Shown piece after piece: positions 1 through 5,217 of a stretch of DNA of 6,179 bases. The notes under the pieces were generated by a model, which was not told the DNA's origin, ran no database searches, and saw only the letters and a list, made by a program, of their open reading frames with translations. The stretch covers positions 1 through 6,179 of the forward strand of contig SBFY01000144.1 in the NCBI GenBank assembly GCA_006227085.1, read 5' to 3'. The translations under genes were made by a program, and so were the position numbers. Origin of the DNA: Gammaproteobacteria bacterium (GTDB taxonomy: Bacteria > Pseudomonadota > Gammaproteobacteria > Pseudomonadales > M0112). Every line of letters begins with the position of its first letter. Within the stretch, counting starts at the first letter, position 1.

Positions 1-471
1 ATCCAGCGGTTCATAATCGCTGGGGCGCAGGGGATGACCTGCAGGCCGCTGCACGGCTGAAAACATGCAGTACTGGCAACCCGGCAGCGATTGCGCAAAC
101 GCCTCACGCAACTGGAAAAACCGCACTCCCAGGCCCTGCTTGCGATAGGCTGGCAACAACAGCGATTCACCGAAATAGCAGATGCTTTCAATGGGCCAGC
201 CGGCTTCACGCAGCGGCTGCTGGAACGCGGATTCTTCATGCCGCATCGGGATGGCCGTAGAAACACCCACCACCTGATCGCCATCGAGCACCACTGCAAA
301 AAAACTGTCTTCGCAATCGCTGTAGGTTTTCAGGTATTGGCGCTCGTAGCCCATATCACCGTCATACAGGTACGGGAATTCACGAAACACCGTGATACGC
401 AAGTGCGCGAGATCTTCCAGGTATTGGCGCGCTGCCTTGCCGCGCACCGGCACTACCGACAGTTCAGTCAT
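1..471 (-). CDS. GNAT family N-acetyltransferase (3' end outside window)
   Basis: This reads leftwards from an ATG at 471 and is still open at position 1, giving 157 residues. The core looks like a GNAT acyl-CoA-dependent acetyltransferase. There is an N-terminal helix region (ARQYLEDLAHLRITVFREFPYLY), a strand with DSFFAVVLDGDQVVGVST at about residues 55-72, and the acetyl-CoA pyrophosphate-binding motif A as PAYRKQGLGVRFF, with R110-x-x-G113-x-G115. The substrate cannot be told. The ATG overlaps the stop of the upstream ABC1 kinase gene by 8 bases (ATGACTGA), so it is very likely translated by coupling. A GGAG stands 10 bases before the start. It is the last visible gene of a three-gene operon. 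The missing part is the C-terminus, where motif B would complete the fold. The family call is solid from motif A and strand order; a specific function is not claimed. Confidence 0.85.
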   Translation of the reverse strand, partial: MTELSVVPVRGKAARQYLEDLAHLRITVFREFPYLYDGDMGYERQYLKTYSDCEDSFFAVVLDGDQVVGVSTAIPMRHEESAFQQPLREAGWPIESICYFGESLLLPAYRKQGLGVRFFQLREAFAQSLPGCQYCMFSAVQRPAGHPLRPSDYEPLD

Positions 472-1828
472 AAGCGTAACGCTCCAACAGCTCGCCACCG
501 GTGAACTCCGCCCCCAAGGTAGCGATAAACGTATACACGCCGACCAGCTTGCGACTCAGGAACACAAAATCACCGGGCGGCACATGGAAGTGCACACTCA
601 AGGCCGCCTTGGCGGCCTGCTTCGACAGGCGCCGCGGCAAGCGGCTCTCGCGCCAGCGGTACTCGCCTTGCTTGTTCAATACGCCCGGCGGCAATCCAAA
701 ATGCTGCGGGCACAGTGGCTCAATCACCGCAGCACACACCTCGGTAAAATCCGACTGCACGGATTCTGGCAAATCCCCACCAATCATCCCCAGCGCGATC
801 GCGCCCTCACGCACACGCCCGAGATCGCGCTCATACGCCCCCACCATCATGTTCTGCAAAGCGTTCAAGTAATCTTCGGGATAGGGTTTGGCCGCGCCGA
901 AATCCAGCAACACCAACTGATCCTCGTCAGCATGTCTGCCAATGCGGATGCGGTAATTGCCGAAGTTGGGATCAGTCTGCAATTCGCCCCACTCAAACAC
1001 TTCCCGCAGGAACAGTTCGAGAAACGCTTTGCCCAAACGGTTGCGGCGTGGTTGCGACAACTGTTGGACCTTCGGGTCTTGCACGCCAAAACCCTTTTCA
1101 AAGCTCGCGCACAACACACGCGGTGTACTGTATTCCTTGACGACAGTGGGCACCACAAAGCGCGGATCATCCTGCAGGCGCTCACGAAACCGTTCTGTCG
1201 TCGCCGCTTCCAGTGTGTAATTGACTTCGCGGTGCAATAAATCACGCAAGGAATCCAGCCAGGGACCAAAATCATCACGGCCACTGACCAGCCCGGACCA
1301 ACGAATCAGGCGTGCCATTTCATCGAGGTCGCTATCGATCGCATCGGCAATGCCCGGATACTGGATTTTCAGTGCCACCTCGCGACCATCGGCCAGTGTC
1401 GCTCGATGCACTTGTGCCAGTGACGCGGCACCAACCGGCACCGGGTCAACCACCAGGGTGTCAACACGTTCATCACCCAGGGCTTCACGCAAGGCCGCTT
1501 CCATCACCGGCCACGCCATCGGCCGGGTCTGGTGTTCCAGCGTGTGCAACGCTGCGGTCACTTCCGGCGGTAACACATGCTCGCCATAGACGGCCATCAT
1601 CTGGCCGATCTTGACCAGGCTGCCTTTCAGTTCACCCAACGCATCCGCCAGTGCCTGCGCCTCGCGTGACAGCATCTGCTTGCGACGTGCCTCGCGTGCC
1701 GCTTTCGGCAACAGCCAATCGGTCGAGAGTTGCGTGGCAACACGCGCACCGGTCTTGAAGCCGGTCGTCGCCAACTTCCAGCGCCGTTCACCGGCACCGG
1801 TTTTCAATCGCTTGATGCGATCGGTCAC
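464..1828 (-). CDS. ABC1/ADCK (COQ8/UbiB-like) atypical kinase
   Basis: A 454-residue protein of the ABC1/ADCK/UbiB atypical kinase family, whose members support ubiquinone biosynthesis or lipid homeostasis through ATP binding. Hallmarks in order: the KxGQ motif (KIGQ, residues 73-76), the Ala-rich loop that replaces the P-loop (GAASLAQVH, 133-141), the lysine of VALK (K154) followed by QYPG, a conserved glutamate in HREVNY (E201), the catalytic-loop equivalent QTDPNFGN (284-291, with D286 and N291), and the metal-binding DFG (309-311). The QTDPN form resembles mitochondrial COQ8/ADCK3 more than the HADPHPGN of typical bacterial UbiB. I chose the GTG start at 1828 because it overlaps the upstream zinc-ribbon stop as GTGA. 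The frame stays open a further 72 codons upstream to 2044, but that stretch is antisense-free shadow of the zinc-ribbon gene with no kinase character. No membrane segment is evident at the C-terminus, unlike UbiB. It may work as an accessory kinase/ATPase for quinone or lipid metabolism; a ubiB symbol is not justified. Confidence 0.9.
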   Translation of the reverse strand: MTDRIKRLKTGAGERRWKLATTGFKTGARVATQLSTDWLLPKAAREARRKQMLSREAQALADALGELKGSLVKIGQMMAVYGEHVLPPEVTAALHTLEHQTRPMAWPVMEAALREALGDERVDTLVVDPVPVGAASLAQVHRATLADGREVALKIQYPGIADAIDSDLDEMARLIRWSGLVSGRDDFGPWLDSLRDLLHREVNYTLEAATTERFRERLQDDPRFVVPTVVKEYSTPRVLCASFEKGFGVQDPKVQQLSQPRRNRLGKAFLELFLREVFEWGELQTDPNFGNYRIRIGRHADEDQLVLLDFGAAKPYPEDYLNALQNMMVGAYERDLGRVREGAIALGMIGGDLPESVQSDFTEVCAAVIEPLCPQHFGLPPGVLNKQGEYRWRESRLPRRLSKQAAKAALSVHFHVPPGDFVFLSRKLVGVYTFIATLGAEFTGGELLERYAYD

Positions 1829-2151
1829 GGGCCAACCACCGTGGCGTCCCCCAGGGCATCGATGGATGGCCACTGTTGCTGGCAATGGGTACAACGAGCG
1901 CCCTTGGCTGTCCCGATCACCCAACCGGCCTCGCATTGCGGGCAGGCCAGCTTCGGTTGCTGGCAATTCACGCAGGCCCATACCGCGCAGCCCGCCGCAT
2001 TGCGGCCAAGCCGACGAATCAGGCGGCGCTCGCAGGTATGGCAATCAATCAGGCGGGTTTCATAACCGCACTGCCGGCAGGCCCAGATCCCCAGCCCTTG
2101 TTCAAAGCGGACCAGCCGCTGTTCGCCCTGATGGCACTGGCTGCATTGCAT
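1825..2151 (-). CDS. Small zinc-ribbon protein with six CxxC pairs
   Basis: A 108-residue protein whose most obvious feature is six CxxC knuckles at C3/C6, C25/C28, C37/C40, C60/C63, C70/C73 and C87/C90, enough for three four-cysteine zinc ribbons in a row. A thirteenth cysteine is C55. W23, W58, W77 and W94 recur near the knuckles, suggesting repeated ribbon units. There is no signal peptide or membrane segment, so it should be cytoplasmic. The start ATG at 2151 has a good ribosome binding site, AGGGG at 2159-2163, seven bases upstream. The frame is open upstream to 2310 but that part runs into the P450 gene on the other strand and lacks cysteines. It is the first gene of the minus-strand operon, and its TGA overlaps the GTG of the ABC1 kinase. 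I do not recognise a named family. It may bind nucleic acid or act as a partner of the kinase; both are guesses from context. Confidence 0.8.
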   Translation of the reverse strand: MQCSQCHQGEQRLVRFEQGLGIWACRQCGYETRLIDCHTCERRLIRRLGRNAAGCAVWACVNCQQPKLACPQCEAGWVIGTAKGARCTHCQQQWPSIDALGDATVVGP

Positions 2152-2240
2152 CCTGTTTCCCCTGCTATTGAATTGACGATGATAAGCGCATGCTTCAAGC
2201 TCTTTGCTTATTATAAAACGCCTCGCCCGGAGCTTTTGCG
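2152..2240. promoter_or_regulatory. Divergent promoter region between zinc-ribbon operon and P450
   Basis: This 89-base spacer lies between two divergent genes and is clearly more AT-rich than its surroundings in its right half. A perfect TATAAT is present on the minus strand at 2215-2210, about 60 bases before the zinc-ribbon start, but its -35 region is poor. On the plus strand the same AT patch offers TATTAT/TATAAA (2209-2217), again without a convincing -35 at the right distance; TTGACG at 2173-2178 is too far away. ATAAGC (2182-2187) and GCTTAT (2206-2211) form an inverted repeat, with further AAGC/GCTT copies between them. These could be an operator. The P450 ribosome binding site GGAG is at 2229-2232. 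Promoter positions are tentative. Confidence 0.4.
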
Positions 2241-3587
2241 ATGACTGCCGCACCCCGCCCACCCCTGGTGAAAGGCCTGCCGTGGATCGGCCCCGGCCTG
2301 GCGCTGGCACGCAATCCGGAACAGGCCCTGCAGGGCATGCACCAGCAATATGGCCCGGTCTTCCGCTTCAAGACACCCCTGATTGATGCCGTCTGCATGG
2401 CCGGCCCCGAAGCCAATGCCTTCGCCAACACCGAAGGCAAGGACGTGCTGGAGAGCCGCACGTTCTGGAAACCACTGACCGAGGAACTCGACTCCCCCAA
2501 TGCGGTGGTGGCACTGGATGGCGAACCGCACCGGCAAATGCGCAAGATCCTCAAGCCGGCCTTTTCACGCGACCAGATCGACCAGAACATTCCCGTGCTG
2601 GCCGCCATGATCCGCAAACAATTCGATGCCTACCCGGATGATACTGACCTGCCGTTGGTGTTTGCCTCACAGAAGCTGACCTCCAACATCGTCGGCCACC
2701 TGTTGATGGGCAGCACGCCCGATGACCATGAGCTTGAAGAGTTTTTCCATTACGCCAACCGGATGACGGTATGGCTATCGGTGTTGCGCTTGCCGGCAAA
2801 AGCGATGCACCTCACCGGCGGCCCTCGCTTCAAGCGTGCACAAGCGATCACCGCCCAAGTCGTTGACAATGCCGTACGAAAAGCGCTGACCGAACCCCAT
2901 GACCGGCCCCTGCTCGCCAACATCATGACGGAGGCGCGCCGGCATCACCCGGAATTGTTCACCGATGGCGATATCCGCAGCACCGGCTTCCTCGCCTTTT
3001 TTGCCGGCATCGATACCATTGGCCAGACCCTGGTATTCATGTTGTGGGAATTGTTGCGCAACCCCGACGCCTTGCGCGAAGTGCAAGCCGAAGTGGATCG
3101 CGTGTTTTCCAACGGCCTGCCGGATGCGCAATCGCTGGCCACTGACCTGCCGCTATGCCGCAACACCTTCCTGGAAACCTTGCGCTTGCATCCCACAGCT
3201 TTTGGCATCATGCGTAATGCCGCCTGTGATTTCGTGTTTAACGGCCACCAGGTCCTCAAGGGCGAGAACGTCCTGTTGTATACCACCGCTTGTCATCGCG
3301 ATGCGCGTTACTTTGACCACCCGGATGCGTTTGATGTCCACCGTCACGATGCTGACAGGGAAACCGCGCGCCCACGCCATGTGTTCGTGCCGTTTGGTCG
3401 CGGCGCACACACCTGCGCCGGTGCCGCCTGGTCGGAAGCACAAGCGGTACTGATGCTGTCCGTGTTGTTGCATCACTACCAGTTCAGCCTGCCGGAGAAC
3501 ATGAAAGACGCCAAAGTCCAGATGCGCACCACGCCCACACTGGGCAAGGATTTCCGCATCCACCTCATCGGCAAACGCCCGCATTAA
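2241..3587 (+). CDS. Cytochrome P450 monooxygenase
   Basis: A 448-residue soluble cytochrome P450, a heme-thiolate monooxygenase that inserts one oxygen atom from O2 into an organic substrate using electrons from a separate redox partner. Visible landmarks are the C-helix H97-x-x-x-R101 (heme propionate contact), the I-helix oxygen-activation motif AGIDTI (255-260, acid-alcohol pair D258/T259), the K-helix ExxR as ETLR (312-315), a meander segment FDVHR (364-368), and the heme-binding loop FGRGAHTCAG with the axial cysteine C392. The length is usual for bacterial P450s, and there is no N-terminal membrane anchor. The residue after T259 is Ile where Thr or Ser is common. The ATG at 2241 has GGAG 8 bases upstream. 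The TAA shares its last A with the ATG of the methyltransferase, so the two are one operon. No ferredoxin or ferredoxin reductase gene is in the window. The substrate cannot be deduced; fatty acids, terpenes or steroids are all possible. Confidence 0.95.
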   Translation: MTAAPRPPLVKGLPWIGPGLALARNPEQALQGMHQQYGPVFRFKTPLIDAVCMAGPEANAFANTEGKDVLESRTFWKPLTEELDSPNAVVALDGEPHRQMRKILKPAFSRDQIDQNIPVLAAMIRKQFDAYPDDTDLPLVFASQKLTSNIVGHLLMGSTPDDHELEEFFHYANRMTVWLSVLRLPAKAMHLTGGPRFKRAQAITAQVVDNAVRKALTEPHDRPLLANIMTEARRHHPELFTDGDIRSTGFLAFFAGIDTIGQTLVFMLWELLRNPDALREVQAEVDRVFSNGLPDAQSLATDLPLCRNTFLETLRLHPTAFGIMRNAACDFVFNGHQVLKGENVLLYTTACHRDARYFDHPDAFDVHRHDADRETARPRHVFVPFGRGAHTCAGAAWSEAQAVLMLSVLLHHYQFSLPENMKDAKVQMRTTPTLGKDFRIHLIGKRPH

Positions 3588-4789
3588 TGAACCTGCCAGA
3601 CCGCTTTCACGCGCTCACGACACTGCTGCATGCGCACGAACCCTTATGGAAACCAGCACCGTTTTGTTTCCCGGTGCTGCCATGGGAATCGCAACACCCT
3701 GCGTTGTCACAACAGCTGCGCTCACTCGATGACAACAACGTCCGCCAACTGGAGAGTGACCAGGCTGCACTCATTGCCTGGCTGGAGCCACACCTGCCGG
3801 AACTGGTCCACATCACAGCGCTGACCGAAGTCGCCGCACTGCACGCTACGCCGCACAGCTACCCGGATCGCTTCGAGCACGATATCCCCGGCCGCAAATG
3901 GCAACAGGTCACGGCCTTTGCCGGTTGCATCGATGCACTGGATAGCCCGGTACTGGAATGGTGTGCCGGCAAGGCACATCTCGGGCGCGCCATCCATCAT
4001 CGCTTCCGGCAAGCCGTCACCAGCCTCGAATGGAACAAGGCCTTGTGTGAAGACGGCGAGCATTTGGGCCAACAGCATCATTGCGATGTGCACCTGCAGC
4101 ACTGTGATGTGATGTCGCCGGCGGCAGATACCTTCGTCCAGCAACACCAGCATGCGATAGCCCTGCATGCCTGCGGCGACCTGCACCGCCGCCTGCTGCA
4201 ACTGACCGCACAACATGGCAACACCCTGCACCTGTCACCGTGCTGCTATCACCTCACGTCGAATGATCGTTATTTACCCCTGTCGCAAACCGCGCAGCGC
4301 AGCGGCCTGTCGCTGCAACGCGATGACTTGCGCCTGGCCGTGCAGGAAACGGTGACCGCGCCCGGTAGCGTGGCGCGCTTGCGTGAACTCAAAAGCGCTT
4401 ACCGGCTTGGCTTTGACCTGCTGCAACGGCAGTTGCGACAGCAGGATCATTACCTGCCCGTGCCATCGATGGCTGATGCTGATTTCCAGCAGGGCTTCAG
4501 GCATTTTTGCCGGGTTGCCGCCGACCTGAAGCGACTTCCCCTGCCGGAGCAGGTCGACTGGGAACACTGGGAGGCACTGGGCGAACAACGTCACACCGAG
4601 GTCAGCCGGCTGGAATTACCGCGCCATGCCTTCCGGCGCGCACTGGAACTGTGGCTGGTGCTGGACTATGCGTTATTCCTGGAAGAAAACGGCTACCGGA
4701 TCCGCCTTGGCACTTTCTGTGATCGCAGCCTGACGCCAAGAAACCTGCTACTGACCGCTACCCGTCAAGGCACAGATTTGTCACAATAG
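3587..4789 (+). CDS. Class I SAM-dependent methyltransferase (PF13679-like)
   Basis: A 400-residue protein with a central Rossmann methyltransferase domain. Motif I is VLEWCAGKAHLG (122-133), where the acidic E124 and the small-residue loop AGKAHLG would bind S-adenosylmethionine. It is followed by an acidic strand end (SLEWN, 146-150), HACGDL (194-199) and SPCCYH (217-222). The HACGDL plus PCCYH pair is typical of the Methyltransf_32 (PF13679) group, which includes GSTCD- and METTL25-like proteins; I give this from memory of the family. The N-terminal 100 residues and the C-terminal 120 residues are helical-looking extensions with no motif I recognise. It starts at the ATG overlapping the P450 TAA by one base, with no clear Shine-Dalgarno sequence, so translation is probably coupled. 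A tRNA-Gly gene begins 9 bases after its TAG. The substrate is unknown. It could modify the P450 product or RNA, and the family's known members do not decide between these. Confidence 0.85.
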   Translation: MNLPDRFHALTTLLHAHEPLWKPAPFCFPVLPWESQHPALSQQLRSLDDNNVRQLESDQAALIAWLEPHLPELVHITALTEVAALHATPHSYPDRFEHDIPGRKWQQVTAFAGCIDALDSPVLEWCAGKAHLGRAIHHRFRQAVTSLEWNKALCEDGEHLGQQHHCDVHLQHCDVMSPAADTFVQQHQHAIALHACGDLHRRLLQLTAQHGNTLHLSPCCYHLTSNDRYLPLSQTAQRSGLSLQRDDLRLAVQETVTAPGSVARLRELKSAYRLGFDLLQRQLRQQDHYLPVPSMADADFQQGFRHFCRVAADLKRLPLPEQVDWEHWEALGEQRHTEVSRLELPRHAFRRALELWLVLDYALFLEENGYRIRLGTFCDRSLTPRNLLLTATRQGTDLSQ

Positions 4790-4798
4790 CCGCCTCGC

Positions 4799-4872
4799 GC
4801 GGGTGTAGTTCAATGGTAGAACTGTAGCTTCCCAAGCTACTAACGTGGGTTCGATTCCCATCACCCGCTCCA
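4799..4872 (+). tRNA. tRNA-Gly (anticodon CCC)
   Basis: A complete 74-base tRNA gene with encoded CCA. The acceptor stem GCGGGTG (4799-4805) pairs fully with CACCCGC (4862-4868). The D stem is GTTC/GAAC around a loop AATGGTA. The anticodon stem GTAGC/GCTAC holds the loop TTCCCAA, so the anticodon is CCC and the tRNA reads GGG. The T stem GTGGG/CCCAT, with one G-T wobble, closes the loop TTCGATT. The discriminator base is T, as usual for bacterial glycine tRNAs. The gene starts 9 bases after the methyltransferase stop, so it is either co-transcribed with the P450 operon or uses a promoter inside the methyltransferase 3' end. A weak CACAAT at 4782-4787, followed by a GC-rich stretch, is the only -10 candidate I see. 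Confidence 0.97.
4854..4872 (+). repeat. 19-bp direct repeat, copy 1 (inside tRNA-Gly 3' end)
   Basis: ATTCCCATCACCCGCTCCA covers part of the T loop, the T-stem 3' strand, the acceptor 3' strand, the discriminator base and CCA of the functional tRNA-Gly. It recurs without mismatch exactly 240 bases downstream. The flanking bases on both sides differ between the copies (G before and C after here; C before and A after in the second). Confidence 0.97.
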
Positions 4873-4879
4873 CTCACGG

Positions 4880-4907
4880 AAAAGCCGCCTTCAAGGGCGG
4901 CTTTTTT
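4880..4907 (+). terminator. Intrinsic terminator of tRNA-Gly
   Basis: A GC-rich hairpin with GCCGCC (4884-4889) pairing with GGCGGC (4896-4901) around a six-base loop TTCAAG. It is flanked by AAAA on the left and six Ts (4902-4907) on the right, which can extend the stem. It begins 8 bases after the tRNA CCA. This is a textbook Rho-independent terminator for the tRNA transcript and probably for the P450-methyltransferase operon. Confidence 0.92.
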
Positions 4908-4931
4908 GTGGGTGAAGGGTGGTGGCTGAAG

Positions 4932-5092
4932 CGAACCCACCGGTTCGACAATAACGCAAGGCGTTATTGGACGCCCGCAGGGGCGGTTTTTGCGCAGCAA
5001 AAATGCGGCAGCACACAACCTTGCGCAAGCAAGGTTGGACGGCAAGCCGAAGGCTGTGCCGGTTCTTCGCGCAGCGAAGAATGCCAAAGGCA
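4932..5092. repeat. Tandem array of eight to nine short perfect hairpins
   Basis: Nearly every base is in a self-complementary unit. Stems and loops are: CGAACC/GGTTCG, loop CACC (4932-4947); CAATAACGC/GCGTTATTG, loop AAG (4949-4969); CGCCC/GGGCG, loop GCAG (4972-4985); TTTTTGC/GCAAAAA, loop GCA (4987-5003); a small TGC/GCA, loop GGCA (5004-5013); CAACCTTGC/GCAAGGTTG, loop GCAA (5016-5037); CGGCAAGCC/GGCTGTGCCG, loop GAA with one bulged G (5040-5061); TTCTTCGC/GCGAAGAA, loop GCA (5063-5081); TGCC/GGCA, loop AAA (5082-5092). Gaps are mostly 0-2 bases. The stem sequences differ from one another, so this is not a simple repeat. Every loop is closed by C-G. TTGGACG occurs twice (4967-4973, 5035-5041) and CCGGTTC twice (4940-4946, 5059-5065), hinting at an older duplicated unit. 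Function unknown. Confidence 0.9.
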
Positions 5093-5093
5093 C

Positions 5094-5112
5094 ATTCCCA
5101 TCACCCGCTCCA
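5094..5112 (+). repeat. 19-bp direct repeat, copy 2 (orphan tRNA-Gly 3' end)
   Basis: An exact copy of the last 19 bases of the tRNA-Gly gene, including CCA, joined on its left directly to the last hairpin of the array. It is followed 6 bases later by a terminator-like hairpin, repeating the tRNA-end-then-terminator order seen at 4854-4907. Such tRNA-end duplications can mark attachment sites, but no integrase gene lies within the 221 bases enclosed. Confidence 0.97.
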
Positions 5113-5118
5113 AACAAG

Positions 5119-5140
5119 AGACCGCCCTTGTGGCGGTCTT
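5119..5140 (+). terminator. Second terminator-like hairpin
   Basis: AGACCGCC (5119-5126) pairs with GGCGGTCT (5132-5139) around loop CTTGT, an eight-base perfect stem. It is followed only by T-GCTATTT, so the U-tract is poor compared with the first terminator. Its core CCGCC/GGCGG resembles that of the terminator at 4880-4907, and it sits at nearly the same distance after the repeated tRNA end. It would stop any read-through from the array before the EBP-like gene, or it is a decayed copy of the first terminator. Confidence 0.65.
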
Positions 5141-5217
5141 GCTATTTGGGAGGGTAGTGGCTTTCCCCTTTGCCGCTGTGCTACTTTCACAACCATAACC
5201 ATAAGCGGCACACCACC
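5141..5217 (+). promoter_or_regulatory. Leader region of the EBP-like gene
   Basis: This is the 77-base stretch between the second hairpin and the EBP-like start; it should hold that gene's promoter. TTGCCG (5170-5175) and CATAAC (5194-5199), 18 bases apart, are the best sigma-70 pair I see, but both are weak and would leave a leader of only about ten bases. No clear Shine-Dalgarno sequence precedes the ATG. ATAACCAT (5195-5202) and GGCACACC (5207-5214) recur before the next gene. Confidence 0.25.

Larger units (their letters stand above)
4908..5112 (+). pseudogene. Probable broken tRNA-Gly copy, T-loop split by hairpin array
   Basis: Directly after the terminator T-run, GTGGGTG (4908-4914) matches the tRNA acceptor strand GCGGGTG in six of seven bases. 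It could pair with the repeated CACCCGC at 5102-5108, with one wobble. TGGTGG and CTGAAGC further on resemble TGGTAG and CTGTAGC of the real tRNA. GGTTCGA (4942-4948) equals the T-arm of the real gene, and its continuation ATTCCCATCACCCGCTCCA is found only at 5094-5112, after about 145 bases of hairpins. The D and anticodon arms are not intact, so this cannot make a normal tRNA. The 19-base 3' end is certain. The 5' half is a hand alignment of short blocks and could partly be chance. Confidence 0.55.

Noticed and set aside
392..1240. Long plus-strand open frame opposite the ABC1 kinase
   Set aside because: It is a GC-driven shadow; the minus strand carries all the kinase motifs over the same bases.
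1829..2044. 72-codon upstream extension of the ABC1 kinase frame
   Set aside because: It lies wholly inside the zinc-ribbon gene on the same strand in another frame, and the GTG at 1828 gives a normal start coupled to the zinc-ribbon stop.
2173..2214. TTGACG / TATTAT as a P450 promoter
   Set aside because: The elements are 30 bases apart, far beyond the usual 16-18.
2775..3584. Minus-strand open frames opposite the P450
   Set aside because: The plus strand has the complete set of P450 motifs here; the antisense frames have none and overlap each other.
4932..5092. CRISPR array or integron attC site
   Set aside because: There is no constant repeat unit with regular spacers, and none of the conserved attC core ends; stems are all different and no cas or intI gene is in the window.
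4758..5117. Open frame antisense to the tRNA-Gly and hairpin array (contains GDGNRTHVSSLGSYSSTIELHP)
   Set aside because: This is the well-known spurious reading of a tRNA-Gly gene in antisense; it spans the tRNA, terminator and array and has no protein character.
5170..5217. TTG start 16 codons upstream of the EBP-like ATG
   Set aside because: The added residues are polar and His-rich, there is no ribosome binding site, and the ATG at 5218 sits right before the first membrane segment.
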